Source: Phytophthora sp. 'mugwort'
Lineage: Eukaryota; Oomycota; Peronosporomycetes; Peronosporales; Peronosporaceae
DNA length: 64,000 nt
Direction: 5' to 3'
Assembly: GCA_033558025.1 (NCBI GenBank)
Contig: JAUCEF010000007.1
Location: 10,044,001-10,108,000 of the forward strand
Positions 1-9,695 of the stretch are shown here, piece after piece; position 1 is the stretch's first letter; every line of letters begins with the position of its first letter. The position numbers and the translations under genes were made by a program. The notes under the pieces were generated by a model. That model saw only the letters and a list, made by a program, of their open reading frames with translations, made no database searches and was not told the origin of the DNA.

Positions 1-218
1 TGACCAGCTGGAAAATCGCAGTATTTATTTTTCGGATTTAAAATGAAACACTTTCCCTAGTGAAATGGAGTGGTGATAAATTAACAGGACGAAAGAATTG
101 AATATGAGAGTTTCTCAGAATTGGTGATTGCGGATTTTTGTGGGTTAAAAGTGCTCAGCTTCAAACACGCTTAAAACGTGTGAATCTACGCAAATATGCC
201 GCATTTGACTTAACACAT

Positions 219-1383
219 TTACGCGAAGTTGCCGATGGGGCGCGGAGTTTCGAGAAGCTGCAGCAGCAGCTCCTGGTACTCACCGCTGGTTTCCCCTTTG
301 ATGCGGTCTTGGAGCGTCATTTGGTACTTCTTCTCGTAGACCGGAAGGATGTTCCCCAAGTACGAGTGATAGCGCACAATGGCAGCGCTGAGAGCCGTCG
401 AGTCGGTGCCAACTCCGGCCATTGTGCCTTCGATATGCTCGGCGAGGAACGGCCATGCATTGAGGCTGATACGGACTGGAATACAATAGAGATCACATTG
501 CAAATGTTAGTCACGTGGCGATGTACATACAAAGGATAGGAGCGCCGCTTACCGAAAAACGTGAGGGCGGCGCAGTCACTCCCGCTAAACTCGTTCTCGA
601 TGGCGTAGATCAAGTCGTGCTGGTGTTTAGCCTGGTACGTCGCGTCGATGTTCCGCAAGTGCTCGGGCGGGCTCGCCAGCAGCACCTTAATCAAACCATT
701 CTCGTCGGTGCCCCACTTGCCCTCACCGGCATTGTAGATGAGGTCGGCGTCCTCGGCAGCCTTTTCCTTGGTGTGGAACGAAGCCTTGTACTCCACCATC
801 GGTTCCTGGTGTTTTTTTTTTAAAAAAACGAGACAACGTGAGTTGGGTAATGCTGCAGTTCGGTGTTGTAGAGTCACTGGCTGCTCACCTGGAGCGCCTT
901 CATGATGACGGCTAAGAAGTCGCCAGTGATCTCGTCGCTGATAGCGACGGAGAGATCCGAGTCGTACATCTCGAAATAAGCCTTTTTCAGAAGGCCGATC
1001 TCTTCATTGCTTCGACCCATGAGGATCGAGTAGAGCAGGTGGTCTGACGTGCCAGCTCCCTTCATGGCGTGGAAGAGGATGTAGGCTTCGGCCTGCGGCA
1101 ACGGGAAGCTGATGAGCTGCAGCAGGTAGCCGAAGTTGCCCGATGTCTCACTCTTGACCAGCTCGCGCAGCGACTGGCCGTGCAGATCCTTGTATCGAAG
1201 GGAGACCAGAGCACGGTCGTTTGGCGATAGCGGACCGAGAAGTTTCACGAGAGCCTTGTCTTCCGTTCCCACGCCGTCGCAGGCCGTGTGGATCTGCTCC
1301 ACGACTGCATCGACCGAGGCCGAAAAGCGAGTTTTCTCCTTCTTGTAGGCGTCGAACGCGGACGGCGGGTAGATTCCCAGCAT
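219..1383 (-). CDS. Annexin, four-repeat, three exons
   Basis: Calcium-dependent phospholipid-binding protein of the annexin family; in oomycetes annexins are abundant at the plasma membrane and wall. Exons on the minus strand are 889-1383, 553-805 and 219-475, with introns 806-888 and 476-552 (GT-AG), giving 334 residues. All four annexin repeats are seen, each with a GxGT-type calcium loop: GVGT (about residues 37-40), GAGT, KWGT and GVGT. The reading frame is open upstream to 1446 but has no ATG there, so I chose the ATG at 1383; the resulting start MLGIYPPSAFDA aligns with the start of the second annexin at 6201-8276. It lies head-to-head with the CDK5RAP3 gene, with 348 bp between the start codons. 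Length is normal for a plain annexin core. Family assignment is secure; membrane partner and role are not visible. Confidence 0.9.
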
Positions 1384-1731
1384 CTTGAGCTTGGAGAGGG
1401 GGCGAAGGTTGGTCGGGGGCGGCTGCGTTGCAGGCGGCGAGTTCAAGAATGAGCTGGAGCGAGCGACTGCGGGCGAGCGTCAAGGGAACGACCCGCAACA
1501 GCTGAGATCTGTATAGGGATTAGCTGGGTTAAGCACCTGAGCCTCAGGTACTCTTACTGAGTCCTTTGTAAGGCACGTGCCAAACCTCTTCAACATCAAA
1601 AGTATCTTGCTGTGACGTCAGCAAGATATTTTGGGGGATTTTGCATTTTCCTTACCTTATCACCATGTGATTGGTCATAAAAAATATCCACATTTTTTCG
1701 TTCCTCCAAGCAAGACACGACAGCACGCAAA
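1384..1731. promoter_or_regulatory. Divergent intergenic region, annexin / CDK5RAP3
   Basis: This 348 bp stretch separates two divergently transcribed genes and should hold both promoters. A pyrimidine-rich, CATTTT-containing stretch at about 1640-1655 loosely resembles the oomycete initiator region, but the match is partial. No other motif stands out. Confidence 0.3.
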
Positions 1732-3959
1732 ATGGCAGACAAGCGCAAGCTGCCGATCGATATCCAGTACAAGCAGCTCCTGGGTAGGGTCCGCCACTCC
1801 TCCCTCTTGTATGATTCCCTCCCTAATGACCTTCGTATACTTTTTCCACGTTGCACAGAGGCGCTGGTGGACCGCCGTATCGTGCCGCACAAGTGGCTCG
1901 AGCAGCACAAGCAGATTCGCGACGCCATCGCCGCGCTGTATTTGGAGCTGCCTCTGTCCAGTGAGGCGCTGTCCAAGTTTCGCGGCAAGAAGCCGAGCCA
2001 CGAGGATCTCAACTATTTCGACTGCAAGTTCATCTTACAATGCCTCGAGCAGTCGGACGAGGGCGCGGCCAAGAACTTCTTCGGCCAGGTGGGTTGATTG
2101 AAAAGAAGTGCACTAGCTATACGCTGCCAGAGGCTCTTGAACTGACTAGCATTTTGCCGCGCATGTTTGGTTGTGCTGCAGTATACGTCTCCTGTGTTGA
2201 AGCGGTGGAGCGTGCTGATCCGCCAGTATGAGAAGAACAACGTCTTCACGGCCGAGACCGCACGCATCATTGCCCAGAACACGGCGTTCGAGATGTGAGT
2301 ATCGATGGAAGAATTGTCAACAGGCCTAAGTGTAGTGCTAGCGGACTTATGTGAAGTACATATTACGACATGCTTTCAGCCCGTTTTTGAAGAAGTCCAT
2401 CCAGCAGAACGACAAGCAAGTCGCAGACAACAATCGCAAGATGGCGGTGAGTTGCGGGTTGATTGTATGACTACTGAACGTGATGTCAGTGAGCTGATGC
2501 AGCGATTTCTTTTCCTGTGATTAGGATCTGAACAGGAGCATCGCGGAGTACAAGCGGAAACTCGAGACCTCCTGCGCTGACATGGGCATTGCGGTGTGTC
2601 GCACTTTCGCTGCTTTGATATGTTGCATAGCTTGTTTCTTTTTTATTTATTCCATGTGCATGCATGACAGGGAGAAAATTTCCGTGAAGAACTGCGTAAT
2701 TTGCCGCTGGAACTGCCATCTATCTTCGATGTTGTCGCGAAGGCCATTTGTAGCGATGAAGTCGACAGTGCCATTGAGTATCATCAGGCTCTCCAGACTT
2801 ATCTGCATGACTGTGAGATTCCGGTTGTGGCGTCCGTTGTGGGATCCACCAGTGCCTTTTCCTCGAAGAAGGACAAGAAGAGCAAGAAGAAGCGCAATAA
2901 GCAGGTTGAAGTGGCCGAAGAACCCGAGAGCACGACCGATGATCCCTTTGAACTTGTTGTAAACCCGCACAAATTCTTTGACGCGATTAAGGAACTACGT
3001 AGTGCCAGTGATGAGCTGGTGGAAAATGGCGCTATGCTGGATTTCGAGGCGGAAGCAGCAGAGATCAGTTGGGATATCTCGCTCGACGATAGCGGAACGG
3101 CTGATGCTGGCGAGATCGACTGGGGTATCGAAACTGTCTTGTCCACCGAACCTACTGCTCCAGGTGACGATGCACCTATCGAGATCGATTGGGATATAGC
3201 AACTTCTGATGTGGCGGAGCCTGTCAACGAAGTGAACGCAACAGGAGCTGCTGATATCGTGGAGCCTGTGCTGGATGTGCCTTCTACGACTGAAAATATT
3301 ACACGTGTGGGACTTCTGGATGACAGTGAATTTCGCACTCGTGTGCTGAATGATCTGCTGGAGTTGCGTGCATTCCTCCGCCAGCGGCTAGTTGAGTTGT
3401 CTAGGAATGATTCAGTTGCCTTCGCCAATCAGTTCCAGGGCTCTTCTCGTAAGAACCGCACAATATTGCTGATGGTCGATAATCAAATGCTAACAGCTTT
3501 GTTGTGATGTACGAACAGCGCTATTGGAACAGCAAAGTACGGCAAAGATCGAGGAGTTCCAAGCTGCAGTAGACCAGGCTGTATCTCTGTTGACAAGCAA
3601 GCGCCTGCAGCAACTGGTACTTATCAAAACTTCACAGAGATACTTGGACAGACACGTGGCGAGTTTGGAGATGCTGACCAAGCATATGGATAAGTGCCGC
3701 CGCGAGATTCACGGTTTGGAGGACAAGAATATGGATCTCATTGATGCCACTAAGAACGTTCAACCTCAGATTAAAGCACTCGTGGCTACGACGACGAAGC
3801 TGAAGAAAGAGGTAAGTGGGTGGAGTTACTTCGCGTCCTGCTATGTTATTAGCGAAATCTCTAATTGTTTATTGGTTTGTCGTTCAGCTGGAGGCCGTGT
3901 TGCCACCGCTGTTTAAGGGATACAAGGTCAACATCGTGGGCGAGGTGAATAGCCTTTAG
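1732..3959 (+). CDS. CDK5RAP3: CDK5RAP3 / C53 (LZAP), UFM1 ligase complex and ER-phagy factor
   Basis: C53 works with the UFL1-DDRGK1 ligase in ufmylation of stalled ribosomes at the ER and acts as an ER-phagy receptor. Eight exons join in frame: 1732-1783, 1859-2088, 2182-2294, 2380-2446, 2525-2593, 2671-3448, 3519-3811 and 3888-3959, giving 557 residues (human about 506). The N-terminus (PIDIQYKQLL, then LVDRR) is the family signature, GENFREEL matches the conserved GEN-R-EL segment, and the C-terminus ends in the family-like VNIVGEVNSL. The acidic middle (about residues 250-370) contains three IDW-type motifs: ISWDI at 309-313, IDWGI at 326-330 and IDWDI at 349-353. These resemble the shuffled ATG8/UFM1-binding motifs of C53. 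A lysine-rich patch lies just before this linker. Exon boundaries are by eye; family identity is strong. Confidence 0.9.
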
Positions 3960-4139
3960 TACTCTATGATTTTTCCATACAAATAATGCCGAAATGGTGG
4001 CTATTTTGCATTCTTGCCGGAGATTCCTGACTTCAGTTAGCGACCCTCATGACGTTTTGTGTCATATTTTTGTGCAGAGGGCTATTGTTTGGTGCAAAAA
4101 AAAAAAACTTTATTGGCGGGGTACATTTATGCTTTATTA

Positions 4140-4905
4140 CGGGGTGTCAGAATTGACAAAAGTCCCGACAAAATCGCATGCGGTTTCGCCCCGAAATGGC
4201 ATGTGGTTTTCGGGCAAATGCCATGTCATTTCGAAATCACCCACCTCCAGAGGTGGGCGATTCGCGAAATAGCACCTGCTATTTGCCGCCAATATCCCAT
4301 AAGGCAAACGGCAACCTTCAACCTTCGAGGCGGAAGCTTCCCTGACGCCTTCGTCACGGCCAGGCTGCCACCATCGCTACCTGGCTGTGACCCGGAACGT
4401 GACCCAGACACCACCACTCACAGCTGAAGCGTGCTCTCTTTAGTCTCGCTAGCTCTCTCAAATGGTTCGCGACCAGTACGTTCCCTTTGTATCTTTCAAG
4501 CTACTGTTGTTCGCGTGGTAACACTTCCTTATGCATACAACATGAGCAGAAAACGCAGGCCTTCTCCGAAAGCTCGAAGGTTCACTTGTCTGCGGAAGAT
4601 ACAAAGTTCTGGTGGATTATATCGAAGTTGAAGCAAACTTTAAGGCCATCTACGGCACGGACAAGAAACTGAAAGGTTGGAGGACCGCCTAAACAGACCA
4701 AGAGTTCGGCCTAGGAAGACATGGCCGACTACTTGTACGCCACTACAGAAGGGGGAAACTTCCCCACCTGTCGGGCGATCAAGTTCTGAAACCCCATGGA
4801 CGAAACTTCAAATAAATGACATGTTATTTGCTTAAGAATCGCATGCCATTTCGGGACGAAATCGCATGCGATTTTGAAGCGACTTTTCGCAATTCTGACA
4901 CCCCC
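4140..4905. mobile_element. Small non-autonomous DNA transposon, TA target duplication
   Basis: About 766 bp with terminal inverted repeats of at least 60 bp: the left end reads GGGGTGTCAGAATTG from 4141 and the right end is its reverse complement, ending near 4904. Both arms continue with the shared AAAATCGCATGCG and CCCGAAATGGCATG blocks. A TA dinucleotide flanks each end (4138-4139 and 4906-4907), the target preference of Tc1/mariner-type elements. Inside, at about 4590-4800, a broken frame reads DYIEVEANFKAIYGT and then, after shifts, DYLYATTEGGNFP. This resembles a DNA-binding-like domain often found in oomycete transposon ORFs (family recollection). No transposase core is seen. Confidence 0.75.
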
Positions 4906-4962
4906 TATTTCACTACATGTAGACTACGCAGCGAGCTCTGGGACATGATCAAGGAATGCCTT

Positions 4963-5427
4963 TTATGCCATCGTAAGAGCAAATAGGGCCGAAAACGCGG
5001 TCAGTGCCGTCGCCATTCCGAAGTTCAGCCCCGAGGCCGAGCTGGATGTTTCATCGCCTACAGTGTCTGACCCAGCCGACTTGCTTTCGTTCTTATCCTC
5101 ACCGCCTACGGACCCATCGAAGAACATGACACTGCCAGAGCCAGAGTAGCTCGTGGCGAGGTTATCGGGCAGTAGCACCATGATCGTCGTTGGAGCTTCA
5201 GTTTCAGGCGACAAGTTCGCAGTAGATGCAGAGGTAGAAGCGACGGTAGTAGACCCCGAGCTTGACACGTCGGTGATAGCTTGCACGCGTCGCAATCCGT
5301 TCGGCGGGTGGGCAGCAGCATTGGCAGGGATCTCTACATCTGCTTCAGGTTCCCACTCGTAGCCAATGGCGCAGGTCGACAGCATAGTGGCGACGAAAAG
5401 TACGAAGATCAACTGAGACGGCCTCAT
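4963..5427 (-). CDS. Small secreted Ser/Thr-rich protein, possibly GPI-anchored
   Basis: Single exon of 154 residues. The ATG at 5427 begins a clear signal peptide (MRPSQL, then a hydrophobic stretch ending near CAIG, about residue 22). The middle is rich in Ser, Thr, Ala and acidic residues, which suggests O-glycosylation. The last 25 or so residues form a hydrophobic tail (ATALTAFSALFALTMA) after small residues SSSASG, as in GPI-attachment signals. It therefore may be a wall- or surface-linked protein. An in-frame extension upstream to 5508 would bury the signal peptide, so the shorter start is preferred. A GLRR at about residues 45-48 is not a proper RxLR motif and no EER follows. No family was recognised. 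Confidence 0.6.
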   Translation of the reverse strand: MRPSQLIFVLFVATMLSTCAIGYEWEPEADVEIPANAAAHPPNGLRRVQAITDVSSSGSTTVASTSASTANLSPETEAPTTIMVLLPDNLATSYSGSGSVMFFDGSVGGEDKNESKSAGSDTVGDETSSSASGLNFGMATALTAFSALFALTMA

Positions 5428-6200
5428 GATGATGCTATTGGAGAGCGGTCGTTGGTACTTCTGTGCTTGATAGGAAATCGGATAGTAAGGTTGGATGAGG
5501 GCGGTCAAGTTTTCGGAATACTTAGTATGCAGATTCTTTTGCTCAGCATTTGCAGTTCATCCGTCAATCTCCAAAATCATTCAAGTTGCTAAAATACATC
5601 AACGAACTGACGAGGATGCCATCATTTCTCTTGTTTTGGTCATTTGCTTCATTCAGACATCAACTTTGAAGATTAATTGCTTGCATTAAAATAGTGTCCA
5701 GATTATTCCGACTGAGTTTTCGGTTGCCCAGCCCAATAGTGCCGATACATGTGAGCCTGTTAACCCTCAGCGCCTGAACCATTTACTATTTGCACTTGCA
5801 CTTGCGAATAGCAATTCCCAGCAAGCTACCTGTAACGTTAGTATGAAACGTTGTTCACATGTACTGTTCACATATTTGTTAGGCTAGCTATCCGGACAAG
5901 GCTCAACACGGCGATGATACCGATAAGAATTCTTGACTTTGAATAAATACCCCCTCCACCCCCCCCCCCCCCCCCCGATCAGTGCTAACAAATGGCAGGT
6001 TTCGCAACTCGTTCAGCGAAATCTATATCCGGATCATGCTGATACTGTTTTCGTGAGCAGACATATTTATTATTCTCTGTATAGCAATACATGAACTGAA
6101 CAGTACATTAGAAGTACGCACTAGCTTTGACTCCAGCGCTACCGCTCACGAAACTCAAGTCATGCAGAGCTGGAGGAGACCCAAATGCCTTACATACCCT
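5428..6200. other. Intergenic region between the secreted protein and the tailed annexin
   Basis: No coding signal is seen here. The stretch is AT-richer than its neighbours, presumably holds the promoter of the secreted-protein gene and the 3' end of the annexin, and contains an 18-base C homopolymer (5959-5976). Confidence 0.4.
5959..5976. repeat. Poly-C homopolymer tract
   Basis: Eighteen consecutive C bases follow a C-rich lead-in (CCCCTCCA). It is a likely site of length polymorphism or sequencing uncertainty. Confidence 0.9.
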
Positions 6201-8276
6201 TTATACACCTCGATACGGAGGATATCCACTCGGACCCGGATTGGGGTACTGAGGCTGATGTGGGGGCGGATAGCCACCATGCTGTTGGGGAGGAGGCGCA
6301 GCTCCATACGGAGCTGGATAGCCTGGCTGTCCGGGTGGCGCGCCGAACTGCGGGTATGGTTGAGATTGACTTGGAGGGTAACCAGGTTGCTGCGCCGGCG
6401 CCCCAGGTGCTGGGTATTGCGGATACGGTTGAGTCGCCGATTGCTGTCCAGGCGCTGCGTACTGTTGGTACTGTTGGTTCGGAGGTTGCTGGACGGGTGG
6501 TGCATATTGCTGGTATTGTTGGCTCGGGGGCTGCTGTTGCTGGCCATGCGGTCCCCCATACTGTTGGTAAGGTTGAGTCGGACCTCCAGGAGCGGGGTAT
6601 TGTTGGTACGGTTGGCTCGGCGGTTGGCCACCAGGACCTGAGTACTGCTGATACGGTTGGCTACTAGACTGTTGTTGTCCGGGCGACGCGCTGTATTGCT
6701 GATACGGTTGACTTTGCCCTACAGGAGCTGTGTATTGCTGATACTGTTGGCTTGGAGACTGTTGCGTCTGCCCAGAGGAATATTGCTGGTATGGTTGGCT
6801 CGGAGGTTGCTGTCCAGGTGACGGATATTGTTGGAACTGTTGGTTTGGAGGTTGCTGTCCGGAAGGCGCGAATTGCTGCTGCTGCGGAGACGGATAGCCG
6901 GGTGCTGGGTAGCCTGGTGCCTGACCTTGAGCTGGGCTTTGAACAGGGTAGTTGTTTCCACTCGAGTAACCCGCTGCCGGAGACGCAGGTCTCTGCGATG
7001 AATATCCACCGGGTTGTGTAGTTGGCGTCTGCAGCGGAACTGCACCATACGCTGCTTGAACAGGTGCAGTCTGAGGGGATTGGCCATAAGGTTGCTGCCC
7101 TGCCGGTGTTGGGTATGCTTGCGAGGCGTTGTATCCTTGAGCGGACGACTGCAGACTTTCACTTGAGGTGGCATACGACGTCTGGGTTGATAAATACGCA
7201 GGCGAGCTAGCACCAACAGGAGCTGCACTGAGACCACCAGCGGAAGCGACTCCACTATTTGGGCCCTTAGCCTTCCTTTTGGGTGGGTCCTGGGGTGCAT
7301 CAAACACTTCTAGCAACAGCTTCTTATAGTCTCCACTGGTTTCACCGCTGATACGATCACGAAGTTCTTCATGGTATTGCTTTTTGTATGCAGCTTTCAC
7401 GTGTGGTAGCACAGATTGATAGCGCACTAGCGCTGTACTCAGCCCCGTCTCATCCGTTCCGAAGCCTTTCATGGTCTTTTCAAATACTTCTGCGATAGCA
7501 GGGAACGGGTCGAGCGTGGACCGAACCAGATAGTTGAGACTTTTTTTGGCGTCGCCGCTGAACTCCTTGTCTATCGCCTTAGCTATGTTGTTGTTGTACT
7601 TGGCGACATACACGGCGTTCATCATCTTGAGGAACTCGGGCGGAGCTTTGACCAGGATCCCGATGAAGGCGTCTTCGTTCGTTCCAATTCTCCCTTGGCC
7701 AGCTTTATAGAGTGCGATAGCTTCTTCCTCGGCCTTGGCAGCGTTGTGCACTACCGGGTTGTACGGCACTTGCGAGGACTGTAGCACGGCCATGACGACC
7801 TTGCGGAAATCGCCACTGAGCTCCGAGTTAAGCGTGACGGCCAAGTCCTTGCCAACCAGGTCGAAGTAACTTCGCTTGAGGATGTTCATTTCCTCGTTTG
7901 TTCTGCCGGATAGGATCTGCACGATGAGGCTCTCGGTTGTGCCCATGCCCTGGGTGGCGTCGCGCAAGATCTGCGCCTCCGTCTCGGGCAGCGGCGTGGA
8001 AATCATGCGTAACAGCCGGCCGAAATCGCCCGACGTCTCGCTCTTAAGGAGGCTTTTCAGCTTCTGTCGGTATAGTTCTTTGTACCGCAATGCGATCAGG
8101 TTGCGTGTCTCCGGGGACTTTGAGCCCAGCACCGCTATCAAAGTCTGCTCGTCCGTGCCCATGCCCTTACAAGCCCCATAGATTTGCTGCACGGCTTCGT
8201 CAATTTCATGCGGATACTGGACAGTCGCCCCATGGAACGCATCGTGCGCCGACGCGGGGTACAGCTCGAGCGTCAT
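6201..8276 (-). CDS. Annexin with long Pro/Gln/Gly/Tyr-rich C-terminal tail
   Basis: Single-exon protein of 691 residues. Residues 1 to about 335 form a full annexin core with four repeats and calcium loops GMGT, GMGT, RIGT and GFGT. After a basic linker (PPKRKAKG) the remaining half is low-complexity and built of degenerate repeats such as QPYQQY, QQYSSP and GYP with Pro-Gly spacers, ending in PNPGPSGYPPYRGV. The preceding GTG codon at 8277-8279 is ignored; the first ATG is 8276. Annexins with Pro/Gly/Tyr/Gln tails are known (animal annexin A7 and A11, at the N-terminus; several protists), and such tails can phase-separate. Here the tail is C-terminal. It probably tethers something to membranes when calcium rises; this is inference. 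Confidence 0.92.
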   Translation of the reverse strand: MTLELYPASAHDAFHGATVQYPHEIDEAVQQIYGACKGMGTDEQTLIAVLGSKSPETRNLIALRYKELYRQKLKSLLKSETSGDFGRLLRMISTPLPETEAQILRDATQGMGTTESLIVQILSGRTNEEMNILKRSYFDLVGKDLAVTLNSELSGDFRKVVMAVLQSSQVPYNPVVHNAAKAEEEAIALYKAGQGRIGTNEDAFIGILVKAPPEFLKMMNAVYVAKYNNNIAKAIDKEFSGDAKKSLNYLVRSTLDPFPAIAEVFEKTMKGFGTDETGLSTALVRYQSVLPHVKAAYKKQYHEELRDRISGETSGDYKKLLLEVFDAPQDPPKRKAKGPNSGVASAGGLSAAPVGASSPAYLSTQTSYATSSESLQSSAQGYNASQAYPTPAGQQPYGQSPQTAPVQAAYGAVPLQTPTTQPGGYSSQRPASPAAGYSSGNNYPVQSPAQGQAPGYPAPGYPSPQQQQFAPSGQQPPNQQFQQYPSPGQQPPSQPYQQYSSGQTQQSPSQQYQQYTAPVGQSQPYQQYSASPGQQQSSSQPYQQYSGPGGQPPSQPYQQYPAPGGPTQPYQQYGGPHGQQQQPPSQQYQQYAPPVQQPPNQQYQQYAAPGQQSATQPYPQYPAPGAPAQQPGYPPSQSQPYPQFGAPPGQPGYPAPYGAAPPPQQHGGYPPPHQPQYPNPGPSGYPPYRGV

Positions 8277-8356
8277 CACGGGGAGAGGTCGCCTGTAGCA
8301 AAAGGAGAAGGAAGCGAAGCCGACTGGTCCGATTGCAAACTAAATTCGGATTTTCT

Positions 8357-8372
8357 GCTCATTTCTTTCAGT
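8357..8372 (+). promoter_or_regulatory. Candidate oomycete initiator element (Inr/FPR-like)
   Basis: GCTCATTTCTTTCAGT resembles the oomycete core promoter initiator (GCTCATT plus a pyrimidine-rich flanking region). It lies 104-119 bases upstream of the cyclophilin start codon, a normal distance. The match to the distal half is imperfect. Confidence 0.45.
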
Positions 8373-8475
8373 AGTTGTTGAAGTAAATACCCTCGCCAAA
8401 ACGATAATGGGTACAGCGACTTGGAGAGGTGTTTTATCTTCTTGGATCACTTGTTCCTAACTACTCCGTATAATA

Positions 8476-9379
<904 letters not shown>

Positions 9380-9695
9380 TTGTAGCAACAAGTATCATTG
9401 ACAACGCTTAGAGCGTTTCCGCGCCGTAAGTTGAAGTCCTTTTAGCGTTCGTTAATGGGAAGTTGCCGTTGCCTCTTGGCGTTTCTAGATAAAACCTTGT
9501 CCGTTTTTTATTGGATAAGAGGGCGAGGTTTTATTCAGGATATCTTGCAGGGGGACCCCATAGATTTTGTTTGGCTCGGAAGGGGACCATCACTCTTTCA
9601 GAAGCCAACCCGCACGCGCCATCCCGCATTCCGCCGAGAAGCTCGCGCCGCACGCCACGCAGCGATCTCCCCTACCAGAAAACAGATCAGAAAAT
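9380..9695. other. Intergenic region between cyclophilin H and the RGG protein
   Basis: A 316 bp gap between two plus-strand genes. It holds the cyclophilin 3' end and the downstream gene's promoter. No specific motif was recognised. Confidence 0.3.

Noticed and set aside
4963..5427. RxLR effector call for the small secreted protein
   Set aside because: GLRR is not RxLR; the GPI-like tail is unlike effectors.
6162..6667. Plus-strand frames opposite the annexin tail
   Set aside because: Arg/Leu-rich or Val/Gly-rich repeats are antisense readings of the QPYQQY repeats.
6201..7250. CRISPR-like periodic repeats
   Set aside because: Repeats are coding, irregular in spacing and part of an annexin tail; eukaryotic context.
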